Shown here: one piece after another, positions 16,218 through 24,605 of the stretch | How positions within the stretch are numbered: position 1 is the first letter of the stretch | Layout of the letters: each line of letters starts with the position of its first letter | Assembly: GCA_023419605.1 (NCBI GenBank) | Contig: JAEZXR010000080.1 | Location: forward strand, 1 to 44,885 | From: Bacillota bacterium | Lineage (GTDB): Bacteria; Bacillota; Clostridia; Acetivibrionales; JAEZXR01 | DNA length: 44,885 nt | Direction: 5' to 3' | The notes under the pieces: model-generated | The model's input: the letters and a program-made list of their open reading frames with translations, nothing else | Databases searched by the model: none | What the model was told of the DNA's origin: nothing | Made by a program: the position numbers and the translations under genes

Positions 16218-17993
16218 TCAGGAAATTAATACCGATCCCGCATTCCTGCTTCTTTCTTGGTATCCGTGAACCATCTCACGGTAAAATTTATTTCTCTCTG
16301 CCAATTCCTGCGGAGTTCCCATATCCAATACACTTCCGTTATCCATTATGATAATTTTATCTACGCTTTCCAATAATTCCGGCTTGTGGGTAATGACAAA
16401 AACAGTGCGCCCCTTAAACCCTTTCTGTAATCTCTTATTAATCCATCCTTCGGTCTCCACGTCGTAATTGGAAGTAGCCTCATCCAGCACCAGTATTTTT
16501 GAATCCCTGGCAAAAGCTCTCGCCATCGCTATTTTCTGCCGTTCTCCTCCGGAAAGTCCCGCTCCTCGGTCTCCTACAATACTTTCAAATCCCTGCATCA
16601 TTCCATCGATAAATTTGCGGGCTCCACTTTCTCCGGCCGCAGCAAGCACTTTTTCCATATGTTTTTTAGCGTAAGGCACAATATTTTCTTTTATGCTCGT
16701 ATTAAACAGGTAGATATCCTGGCTTACAACGGATATAAGCTGCCTGTAATCCCTGAGTTTTAAGGAATTGATGTCGATGCCGTCAAGCAAAATCCTGCCG
16801 GTGTCCGGCTTATAAATCCGGAGTATAAGGTTTGCAACCGTAGTTTTCCCTGAACCGTTTGTACCGATAATCGCTACTTTCTCTCCTGCTGCAACTTCAA
16901 AACTTATATCCTTTACTACCGGTTCATCTTTTTTATAGGAGAATGTTACATGTTCAAACCGGATATTCCCCCGGGCCTGTTCGGCGTGTACACTCTTCAA
17001 ATCCTTCTGCTTATAATCTTCACTCTCCATATCCATAAACCCGAAAAATCTTTTGGCAGAAGGTAAAACATCCGAAAAGCTGTATCCGATATTTAAAATG
17101 GCTGAGATGGGTGCAGTAACGTAGGAGCTATAGGATATAAACGCAAACAATCCCCCCACCGTAAACACGTTATGGAATACCAGATAGGCCCCAAACAAAT
17201 ACAGCATAACTACAATACATTGAAAAATTACATTTTCCGAAGCCTCATTGATCTTATTTAAAAACTCCATTTTTATATTAATTTTTATAAGAGCTTTTTG
17301 CTTTTTTATAAATTCCCCAAGCTTTATCCGATCGAGCCCCAATAATTTTATTTCCTTAATGCCTCCGAGGGTATCGCCATACCAGGCGGAATACTCTTCG
17401 TTGCATTCCATATAGGTTTCAAATAATTTTTTCCTTTTTTTAGCAAGGTATTTGACCAGCGCATACCTTCCGGGTACCAGCAATACGACGGCAATGGTAA
17501 GCCGCCAGTCGATCAGCAAAAGACCTACTATCCCGCCTAAAACCCTAAAAACACTGGTTACAATGTAAAAGGTGCTCCGATCGGCAATCCGGGATATATT
17601 CCCTATATCCATGCCTAAATTACTCATGACCTCGGCATAGTTGGTGTTGTGAAAAAACTGCATCTTAAGCCGTAGCGTGTGCTTGAATGCCGCTTTGGTG
17701 AGATTGTAGGACAGCAAGGCATGAATATAAGAGCGGTATTTTGTTTCAACAATTCCGAATCCTTGATCCAGCATAATCAATAGCAGACTTGCAATGGAGT
17801 AGCGCAATACTTCGCGGAAGTTTCCTGCAAGCAGTCCATAATCCACCAAACGCTGGCTCATCAGCGGAACCAGCATGCTGATGCCGGAAGATACAATAAT
17901 ACAAAGCACCACAGCAATAATTTTCTTTGTATAGGGTTTAAATAATTCAATAATTCTTTTAATGATTTGCTTGTCCTCTTTTGCTACAGCCAT
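16218..17993 (-). CDS. ABC exporter (TM-ATPase fusion) of the RiPP locus
   Basis: This half-transporter of 591 residues has six membrane helices (residues 1-310) fused to an ATPase domain: Walker A GTNGSGKTT, Q-loop VVSQDIYL, signature LSGGERQKIA and Walker B KILVLDEATS. There is no N-terminal C39 peptidase domain, so it would export an already processed peptide. The ATG at 17993 is chosen because GGGGAGG lies 7 nt upstream; the longer frame has no such site. It precedes the precursor gene by about 70 bp on the same strand and probably exports the modified peptide or gives immunity. Confidence 0.88.
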   Translation of the reverse strand: MAVAKEDKQIIKRIIELFKPYTKKIIAVVLCIIVSSGISMLVPLMSQRLVDYGLLAGNFREVLRYSIASLLLIMLDQGFGIVETKYRSYIHALLSYNLTKAAFKHTLRLKMQFFHNTNYAEVMSNLGMDIGNISRIADRSTFYIVTSVFRVLGGIVGLLLIDWRLTIAVVLLVPGRYALVKYLAKKRKKLFETYMECNEEYSAWYGDTLGGIKEIKLLGLDRIKLGEFIKKQKALIKINIKMEFLNKINEASENVIFQCIVVMLYLFGAYLVFHNVFTVGGLFAFISYSSYVTAPISAILNIGYSFSDVLPSAKRFFGFMDMESEDYKQKDLKSVHAEQARGNIRFEHVTFSYKKDEPVVKDISFEVAAGEKVAIIGTNGSGKTTVANLILRIYKPDTGRILLDGIDINSLKLRDYRQLISVVSQDIYLFNTSIKENIVPYAKKHMEKVLAAAGESGARKFIDGMMQGFESIVGDRGAGLSGGERQKIAMARAFARDSKILVLDEATSNYDVETEGWINKRLQKGFKGRTVFVITHKPELLESVDKIIIMDNGSVLDMGTPQELAERNKFYREMVHGYQERSRNAGSVLIS

Positions 17994-18026
17994 GGGTATC
18001 CTCCCCAAATCAAACAACCAGCCCAT

Positions 18027-18312
18027 ATACCCTTTATCCCATTCTCATGAACCATACTTCCATTTTGGTAATAAGAGTAATGTGCTATCTAAGATATATA
18101 ATATATCTCATTTATTCAATTTTCTACCATATTTTCATCATATCCGCCTGCAGAACTGCATATTTATCTGTGGACAAATGTGAATAAACGGCAAATCTTT
18201 AAAAATCGTCACACTTTGTTAATAATTTAACAATTTTATTAAAAAAATCCTCCTCCTTGCCACTTACTCACCGTGTAAAAATTTTTCCTTTTTCCCGAAG
18301 TTGTTTTTCCTT
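18027..18312. other. AT-rich gap upstream of the RiPP exporter
   Basis: Nearly 290 bp lie between the response-regulator stop and the exporter start. The DNA is AT-rich with runs such as TTTATTAAAAAAATCC and presumably holds the exporter promoter. No clear inverted repeat or coding sequence was found. Confidence 0.4.
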
Positions 18313-18957
18313 TTAGGCAAGACCGGATTTTACTGCAAAGACTGCCAGTTCAACCCGATATGTAAGATTTAGCTTTTTTAAGAGTGCGGTGATGGAATTT
18401 CTTACACTTCCCTCACTAAGGAATAATTTTTGTGCAATCTCCTTATTACTATTTCCACTTGCGATTTGCTGAATTAAGAAAATATCCCTGTCTGTCAATT
18501 TAAACTTAGCAATATAATCCTCCGGCTCGAATTGTCCGCTGCAATCAAGCTGCTTCTTTACCATGCCAAAGCTGTCCTGATGAAGCACCTTCAGCCCTCG
18601 CGCCGTACTTTTTATCGCCAGAACCAGGTCATCCAGATTAATGTCTTTCAGGACATAACCGTCGGCTCCGAACCGAATGGCCCTTGTAATCCTATGGCTA
18701 TCACTAAAGGTAGTCAGCATGATTACTTTTATGTCCCCGTACTTTGATTTGATCTGCTGAAGGCCTTCTATACCATCGCACTCCGGCATTACGATATCCA
18801 TCAGTACAACATCGGGATGATACTTCTCACATGAAGCAAAGGCTTCCTTCCCGTCTCCGGCGCAATCTACAACCTCTATTTCACTGTCTTGCTCCAGAGT
18901 AAACTTCAGACTTTCCCGGAAAATCAACTGGTCATCTACGATTAATACTTTAATCAT
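18313..18957 (-). CDS. NarL/LuxR-type response regulator (orphan)
   Basis: This 214-residue regulator has an N-terminal receiver domain and a C-terminal LuxR-type helix-turn-helix (residues about 148-205). Asp8/Asp9 and the phospho-acceptor Asp54 (VVLMDIVMP) are present, with Thr and Lys at the usual switch positions (LTTFSD, VLKD). The DNA-binding part contains LTDRDIFLIQQIASGNSNKE followed by an IAQKLFLSEGSVRN-type recognition helix. A GGAGGAG site precedes the ATG. No histidine kinase is next to it, so it must pair with a distant kinase or act alone. Its position directly upstream of the RiPP exporter, on the same strand, suggests control of that operon. Confidence 0.88.
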   Translation of the reverse strand: MIKVLIVDDQLIFRESLKFTLEQDSEIEVVDCAGDGKEAFASCEKYHPDVVLMDIVMPECDGIEGLQQIKSKYGDIKVIMLTTFSDSHRITRAIRFGADGYVLKDINLDDLVLAIKSTARGLKVLHQDSFGMVKKQLDCSGQFEPEDYIAKFKLTDRDIFLIQQIASGNSNKEIAQKLFLSEGSVRNSITALLKKLNLTYRVELAVFAVKSGLA

Positions 18958-19525
18958 CCTAAAACTCCTCCAATAAATACTTCAACATTCCTATCAAAAC
19001 CATTTTCTTCATTGAACCGTATCGAATTGCTCGGTGTAATGCCTTACCTCGATACATCCAATACCTTCATATTAAGGTAGCCCTATATTTTCTCCAATCC
19101 GGCCGCCTTCGCCACAGCCTGCAAACCAATACCCCATATCAACAGAAATTACTACAAACGCAAAGAGTCTCCTCCTTGCATTTGTAGTAATAAATTCTCC
19201 GTCTATACGCACCTATTGAGCGATACCTTTTACTGTATCCCTACTTTTTACCGTGCTGCATGCTATTATATACAGACCCATAAAATGCAGATAAAAAATA
19301 CCGGATATCTTTATATTACTGTAAATTATACAACACTTTATTGCAAATTGCATACATATTTTGTAATTATTTTCTTATATTTCCACAAGAACACAACAGA
19401 TACGGGAACATTTCCATCAAAGAAAAACCACAAACCTGACGGGCATGGGATGCCATTGACAAAGGCAGCAGGTATTAATACCCACTGCCTTCGTCGATGC
19501 CGGAGGCGAAGCCCATCAAATTAAA
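18958..19525. other. Intergenic stretch with three hairpins
   Basis: This 570-bp gap has no supportable gene. It holds a GTATCGA/TCGATAC stem near 19018-19056, a long stem near 19149-19192 (ATTACTACAAA with TTTGTAGTAAT) and the iorB terminator (19462-19491). The second probably ends transcription that enters from the iorB side, or marks the promoter side of the response regulator. Confidence 0.4.
19462..19491 (-). terminator. Terminator hairpin downstream of iorB
   Basis: AAGGCAG and CTGCCTT pair outside an inner GGTATTAATACC palindrome, about 35 bp after the iorB stop codon. It is well placed as the operon terminator. Confidence 0.5.
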
Positions 19526-20107
19526 TTAGACAAAAAGGCTCTTACCGTACTCAAATGCTCTTACATTCTCGTCAATGGATTTTTGCGGTACATTTAACGT
19601 AATTACTTCTCTCCATGTATCTACCTTTATATCAAGGTATTTAGACAAAGTTCCCAGCAGAATTGTATTTGCGATTTGCTTTTTTCCTATTTTTATGGCC
19701 TCTGCAGACGCATTCACCTCATAAACCTCGAATTTTTCCTTCAATTCATTAATCGCATCGTCCGGATACATCTGTTTTTCCTGCTGCACCGAAGTTGGAT
19801 ACACCTTCTTTGTATTCAAAATTATAACGCCTTTATCCTTTACCATATGGCTCCACCGCAGGGCTTCCAGCGGCTCCAAGGCTACCAGGACATCGCCTTC
19901 CCCCACCGGAATATTGGGTGAATAGACCTTTTCCCCGATTCTCACATTTCCCCAAACCATTCCACCCCGTTGTGAAAGCCCGACAACATCATTACTTTTC
20001 ATGTCATAGCCGTCCTTCAATGCCGCTTGTGCGATAATTCGGGTCATTAAAGTAAGTCCCTGTCCACCGACTCCTGCGAGCATTATATTGAAAATCACGA
20101 TCCTCAT
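19526..20107 (-). CDS. iorB: Indolepyruvate:ferredoxin oxidoreductase, beta subunit
   Basis: This 193-residue gamma/beta-type subunit of a 2-oxoacid:ferredoxin oxidoreductase has the conserved AGVGGQGLTLMTRIIAQAAL start and the SQRGG motif (VVGLSQRGGMVWGNVRIG). With IorA it decarboxylates aryl pyruvates from aromatic amino acids to aryl-acetyl-CoA and reduces ferredoxin. The start is placed at the ATG at 20107, which overlaps the iorA stop (ATGA); a GTG at 20098 is an alternative because the AAGGAGG is very close to the ATG. The length is normal. Confidence 0.9.
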   Translation of the reverse strand: MRIVIFNIMLAGVGGQGLTLMTRIIAQAALKDGYDMKSNDVVGLSQRGGMVWGNVRIGEKVYSPNIPVGEGDVLVALEPLEALRWSHMVKDKGVIILNTKKVYPTSVQQEKQMYPDDAINELKEKFEVYEVNASAEAIKIGKKQIANTILLGTLSKYLDIKVDTWREVITLNVPQKSIDENVRAFEYGKSLFV

Positions 20108-21915
20108 TCCTCCTTCCGGGCCGTACTTGACTGTTTTATGGCATTTACAGGACAAACCTGCGCGCAGATGCTGCATCCTACACACATGTCCTTATCTATG
20201 GAGGATTTAAGTTTTTCGATTCCTTCATATTTCTTCATGCATAAGGGTGGGCAATTGGTCCGGATACAAGTTCTGCAGCCGATGCATATTGCAGGGTCTA
20301 CGTAGAAATGAGGTTTTTCAATCTTATACTTCAACGCACAAGGGCCCTTGGCAATCACGATGGATACCCCGTTATATTCCATCTCCTTTTTTATCGCCTG
20401 CTGCGTCGCCTTATATTCGAATTGATCTACCTCAATCACTCGATCAAACCCTATTGTCTGCAAAAGGCTTTTTATGTCAACCTTCATGTCATCCGCCGGA
20501 TTAAATGCACCGGAGCTTGCATTGTGCTGACCTCCCGTCATGGCAGTGGTTCTATTATCTAAAATAATGATGGTAATATTTTCATTTTCACCTTTTTGGT
20601 GAAGGAGATTAATAAAGCCGGGTATGCCGGAGTGAAAGAAGGTTCCGTCTCCAATGACCGATACGATGGGCTCTCCTTCCGCACAATGCGTCATTGCTTT
20701 TCTTATGCCCTTGATTATACCCAAACTTGCCCCCATACTAATGATGGAATCCGACTGTTCAAACGGCGGAAGGAACGCCATGGAGTAGCAGCCGATATCC
20801 CCAATCACAATGTTAACTTTTGACTTTTTCAATATGTCAAAAATAGGCCGGTGAGGACATCCGGCACAAAAGAGAGGAAGTCTGGGTACGCTTTCCGGAG
20901 CTTTTACAGTACCGGCCCCGGCATTTTTTATCACTCCGGCCTGCATGAGTCCCTGTTCAATGTCCTGGAAGTTCAATTCTCCTGTGAAGCTAAAGTACTT
21001 CTTTCCTTCACATTCAATTCCCATTTGTTTTAATTCATTTTCAATAAAGGGTGTCATTTCTTCCAGAACAATAACTCGCTTAAAATCCTTTACTATTTCC
21101 TTTGCTTTTCTTTCCGATATCGGGTAAATGATTCCCAGCTTCCATATGCTTGCATGTAAATCAAGCTCTTTCAGGTTATTGTACAGCAGGCCTGAGGTAA
21201 TGATCAAAGTATCAGAGCCTTGTTTACATTCTAAAATATTCAAATCGGTATCATAGGCATACTCTTCGAGTTTTTCCAGTCTTTCTCGCAGGAAGTATTG
21301 CGCTTTTCTCGAACCGGGTGGAATCATACAATACTTTTCTCTGTCTTTAATGAAGCCTTTGCACTGCACCTCTGCCCTTTCGTCGAATGCTACGGCACTT
21401 CTGCTGTGACACAATCTGCTTGTAATCCGCAGCATCATGGGTGTAGAAAACATTTCACTGACTTCCAGCGCCCTTTTTGTAAAATCCTTTGCCTCTTGTC
21501 CATCCGCCGGGTCTAAAATTCCCATGCTTGCAAATTTACCAAGGACCCTGTTGTCCTGCTCGTTTTGTGAACTCGCAAGTCCCGGATCATCCCCCGTGAC
21601 CAACAGGAATCCACCGTTTGTCGGTGTTTGTGTAAATGTCATAAGAGGGTCTGCTGCAATGTTTACACCTACGTGTTTCATCGCAACCATCGATCGGACG
21701 CCAAAAAACGAGCCCCCGACAGCTACTTCTAAAGCCACCTTTTCATTTGTAGAGAACTCTGAATATATTTCCTTATATTGTTTTGCTGCTTCTAAGATTT
21801 CAACAGTTGGAGATCCCGGGTAGCTTGAGGCAATAACACCACCCGCCTCATAAAATCCTCTGGCAATGGCTTCATTGCCGGTTAGGGCTCCTTTTTCATT
21901 TACAACTTCTTCCAT
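20104..21915 (-). CDS. iorA: Indolepyruvate:ferredoxin oxidoreductase, alpha subunit
   Basis: This 603-residue subunit carries the whole catalytic core. The N-terminal pyrimidine-binding part contains SSYPGSPTVEILE. The central CPP-type thiamine-diphosphate-binding region contains GDIGCYSM and VIGDGTFFHSGIPG. A C-terminal ferredoxin domain has two 4Fe-4S motifs (CIGCRTCIRTNCPPLC and CVGCSICAQVCP). The ATG at 21915 has GGGAGG at good spacing; the in-frame start 18 nt upstream does not. It is co-transcribed with iorB and supports amino-acid fermentation. An 84-bp imperfect palindrome lies directly upstream. Confidence 0.93.
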   Translation of the reverse strand: MEEVVNEKGALTGNEAIARGFYEAGGVIASSYPGSPTVEILEAAKQYKEIYSEFSTNEKVALEVAVGGSFFGVRSMVAMKHVGVNIAADPLMTFTQTPTNGGFLLVTGDDPGLASSQNEQDNRVLGKFASMGILDPADGQEAKDFTKRALEVSEMFSTPMMLRITSRLCHSRSAVAFDERAEVQCKGFIKDREKYCMIPPGSRKAQYFLRERLEKLEEYAYDTDLNILECKQGSDTLIITSGLLYNNLKELDLHASIWKLGIIYPISERKAKEIVKDFKRVIVLEEMTPFIENELKQMGIECEGKKYFSFTGELNFQDIEQGLMQAGVIKNAGAGTVKAPESVPRLPLFCAGCPHRPIFDILKKSKVNIVIGDIGCYSMAFLPPFEQSDSIISMGASLGIIKGIRKAMTHCAEGEPIVSVIGDGTFFHSGIPGFINLLHQKGENENITIIILDNRTTAMTGGQHNASSGAFNPADDMKVDIKSLLQTIGFDRVIEVDQFEYKATQQAIKKEMEYNGVSIVIAKGPCALKYKIEKPHFYVDPAICIGCRTCIRTNCPPLCMKKYEGIEKLKSSIDKDMCVGCSICAQVCPVNAIKQSSTARKEE

Positions 21916-21941
21916 CCTATTCCTCCCAACCATAGGTCGGT

Positions 21942-22025
21942 CACTGTAAACTTAGTGATTTCCAGCCAGGCAACGAGGCAAGGACAAGCCGACTTGCCTG
22001 GCTGGATAAAATCACCTTTACAGTG
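21942..22025. repeat. 84-bp imperfect palindrome upstream of iorA
   Basis: The block starts CACTGTAAA and ends TTTACAGTG, with an inner, perfectly matched CCAGCCAGGCAA/TTGCCTGGCTGG stem. Overall the two 32-nt arms match except in a 10-nt central stretch. This could be an RNA hairpin in the iorA leader, or a MITE-like insertion. It begins about 25 bp upstream of the iorA start codon. Confidence 0.55.
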
Positions 22026-22620
22026 TCCAATCCATATCGAACTATACAAGATTATCTATATTGCAATGGGGATAAAAAAATAACCACAATTGCGTATAGC
22101 CTACCGATGATCACGCCCCCGGAGAAGGTATATCCTATTCTCACAGGATCAATCCGGCTGCTATTGCTTTTGGCTTGGCATACGGGCCGTTCGAAATCGT
22201 CCTCTCGTTCCGTTCAATCTATGTCGATTTTTACTTATCCTGAATTCTTAAATCTTTTATTAAAGCTTCTAATTTTTACTCGCCGGTCTTGTTTCTTTAC
22301 TCTCAGAAAAACGTACCTTATGCAGGCAGCAGGAAAATATCGTCCACTACCCATTAAAAAAATCCTATCGATCCCATCCAAATACTTCATTCGCCACTCC
22401 GACCCTTAGATTCCGGATATTAATTATTGAACATTCCGCCCCAGATCCCCTGATTTCAAAGGGTTTTTGAAGATGATAACATGAATATTTACACAGCACA
22501 CATAAATAGGTAAGATTTGGTTATAGAAGATACAAAAATATTCAAATTACAGCCTCGCATTTTGATGATGCCCAAACAACAATGCAAACAAAATACACCT
22601 ATAGGATTGGAGGAATTTAA
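22026..22620. other. Gap between iorA and the sugar transporter
   Basis: Nearly 600 bp separate the divergent iorAB and sugar transporter operons. A plus-strand frame of 128 codons (22023-22409) runs through it, but it lacks a ribosome site and has a random composition. The stretch must hold the promoter of the transporter operon. I see no clear binding palindrome. Confidence 0.35.
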
Positions 22621-23583
22621 TTGAAGGAAATTCAATATGAAACAAGCCCAAGAATTTTGAAACAGAAATTGCTTGATAGAATCCGAACAAGAATTATCGT
22701 AAAGCATGAATGGCAATTGTACTTATTCATATTGCCGGCGGTTATTTATTTTGCAATATTCAGCTATGCTCCAATGTACGGTATTGTTATCGCTTTTAAG
22801 AGGTACAGCATCTCCCGGGGAATTTTCGAAAGTCCCTGGGTTGGCCTTTTATATTTTGAAAAGTTCATTGATTCACCGATGTTTTGGACGCTAATGAAAA
22901 ACACCATTTATCTGAGCTTTTATCAGCTTCTGGTGTTTTTCCCCTTTCCGCTGGTCTTCGCACTGATGTTGAATCAAACCAATGGGAAGCGGATAAAAAA
23001 GTTTGCCCAGACCGTCACCTATGCACCGCATTTTATCTCTATCGTCGTAATGGTGGGCATGCTGTTCCTGTTTTTGTCTCCTTCCTCCGGCGTAGTCAAT
23101 GTTATCCTCAATAAATTGGGAATAGAAAGCATCAACTTCATGGGAAGCGACCGCTGGTTCAGCCATCTCTTCGTATACTCGCAAGTATGGCAGCATACAG
23201 GTTATCAAGCAATTATATTCTTAGCTGCACTTACGGCTATTGATTTAAGTCTATACGAGGCTGCTACCATTGATGGTGCCACCAAACTGCAAAAAATCTT
23301 CTATATTGATTTGCCTTCCATTCTGCCTACGGTGGTCACCTTGCTCCTCCTCCAGGTAGGAAGAATGCTGAACGTCGATACGCAGAAAGCACTGCTGATG
23401 CAAACCGCGACCAATATGGACGCCTCTGAAATCATCGGTACCTATGTCTATCGAATCGGGCTTGTGGATTCGCAGTTCAGTTACTCTACCGCCATCAATC
23501 TTTTCCAGACGGTAATTAACCTGGTGCTGTTGATCGTGGTAAACGCTATCAGTAAAAAATTGGCAGATGAAAGTTTATGGTAG
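22621..23583 (+). CDS. ABC sugar transporter permease, LplB/YtcP-like (first)
   Basis: This 320-residue integral membrane protein has six predicted helices and the MalF-type permease signature (YEAATIDGATKLQKIFYIDL), which contacts the ATPase. The start is a TTG with GGAGG 7 nt before it. It belongs to the CUT1 family (LplB branch), which imports oligosaccharides or modified glycans. It forms an operon with a second permease and a lipoprotein. No ATPase gene is present, so a shared MsmX-type ATPase elsewhere must energise it. Confidence 0.88.
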   Translation: MKEIQYETSPRILKQKLLDRIRTRIIVKHEWQLYLFILPAVIYFAIFSYAPMYGIVIAFKRYSISRGIFESPWVGLLYFEKFIDSPMFWTLMKNTIYLSFYQLLVFFPFPLVFALMLNQTNGKRIKKFAQTVTYAPHFISIVVMVGMLFLFLSPSSGVVNVILNKLGIESINFMGSDRWFSHLFVYSQVWQHTGYQAIIFLAALTAIDLSLYEAATIDGATKLQKIFYIDLPSILPTVVTLLLLQVGRMLNVDTQKALLMQTATNMDASEIIGTYVYRIGLVDSQFSYSTAINLFQTVINLVLLIVVNAISKKLADESLW

Positions 23584-23595
23584 GGGGTGGGATAT

Positions 23596-24501
23596 ATGAG
23601 TCGAAAGATCGCAGAAACAAAGCAGGATATACTTTTTAACGTAATTTCCTATACCGCTATCGGCTTAGGCTGTTTAGTGGTACTTTACCCCTTATATTTT
23701 ATCGTTATTGCCTCCATCAGTGATCCGCAATATGTATTAAGCGGGCAGGTGATCCTTTTTCCCAAGGGTCTCACGCTTGCAGGCTATAAGAGGATTGTCA
23801 ACTATGCGCCCTTGTGGGTCGGGTATAGAAACTCCCTCTATTATGCCGTTGTGGGCTCCTTTATAAGCTCCGCCCTGACCCTTTTTGCCGCTTATCCCCT
23901 GTCAAGAAGCGATTTCTCCGGAAGAAGAGCCTTTTCCATCTTCCTGTTGATCACCATGTTTTTTCAGGGGGGGCTCATCCCCTTATATATCGTCGTCAAT
24001 GCCCTGCATTTGCGGAATACCTTCTGGGTCCTGCTCCTTGTAAACGGCATCCAGGTTATGAATTTGTTTATTGCCAGCTCTTATTTTAAATCCACCAATA
24101 TCGACGAGATGTTTGAAGCCTCCCAGATTGACGGCTGTACGCATTTCGGCTACTTCTTCAAGATATTGCTGCCTATTTCCACCCCCATTATTGTAGTAAT
24201 GTTTCTCTTCTATGGCGTATGGCAGTGGAACGACTTCTTCCGGGCCATGATCTACCTTGATAAGCAGCAGTACTACCCCATTCAGCTCATATTGAAGGAG
24301 TTGCTGGCCAGCAGCCAAGTAACCGGCGCACTTTTTGAAATGCTGTCGGCGGACAAGGAAGCCTTCGCTGAGATGCTGAAAGCGGGAGAATCCATGAAAT
24401 ACGGCATTATCATTATGGCAACCTTGCCGATGCTGGTTCTATACCTCATTTTGCAGGAATATTTCGTGAAAGGAATTACCATGGGCTCGGTAAAAGGCTA
24501 A
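23596..24501 (+). CDS. ABC sugar transporter permease, YtcP/LplC-like (second)
   Basis: This 301-residue permease of the MalG/LplC branch has six membrane helices and the EAA-type loop (MFEASQIDGCTHFGYFFKIL). It starts at the ATG at 23596, where GGGGGTGG precedes it, 13 nt after the stop of the first permease. The pair would form the heterodimeric membrane channel of a CUT1 importer that works with the lipoprotein encoded next. The substrate cannot be read from sequence. Confidence 0.88.
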   Translation: MSRKIAETKQDILFNVISYTAIGLGCLVVLYPLYFIVIASISDPQYVLSGQVILFPKGLTLAGYKRIVNYAPLWVGYRNSLYYAVVGSFISSALTLFAAYPLSRSDFSGRRAFSIFLLITMFFQGGLIPLYIVVNALHLRNTFWVLLLVNGIQVMNLFIASSYFKSTNIDEMFEASQIDGCTHFGYFFKILLPISTPIIVVMFLFYGVWQWNDFFRAMIYLDKQQYYPIQLILKELLASSQVTGALFEMLSADKEAFAEMLKAGESMKYGIIIMATLPMLVLYLILQEYFVKGITMGSVKG

Positions 24502-24605
24502 TTGCTCCCATTACTCAGGCACTACAGCTGCCCGGTTAACACTTGTGGTTATATCCCTCCAGGAGGGTTTATAGCATAGTAAATACAAATAAGGAGGTTT
24601 AAAAA

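Noticed and set aside
16218..17993. Peptidase-containing (C39) exporter
   Set aside because: The protein starts straight into the membrane domain; there is no N-terminal Cys-protease domain and the precursor has no double-Gly site.
22023..22409. 128-codon plus-strand frame upstream of the sugar transporter
   Set aside because: No ribosome site, no recognisable domain and a composition like random DNA; it begins in the palindrome upstream of iorA.
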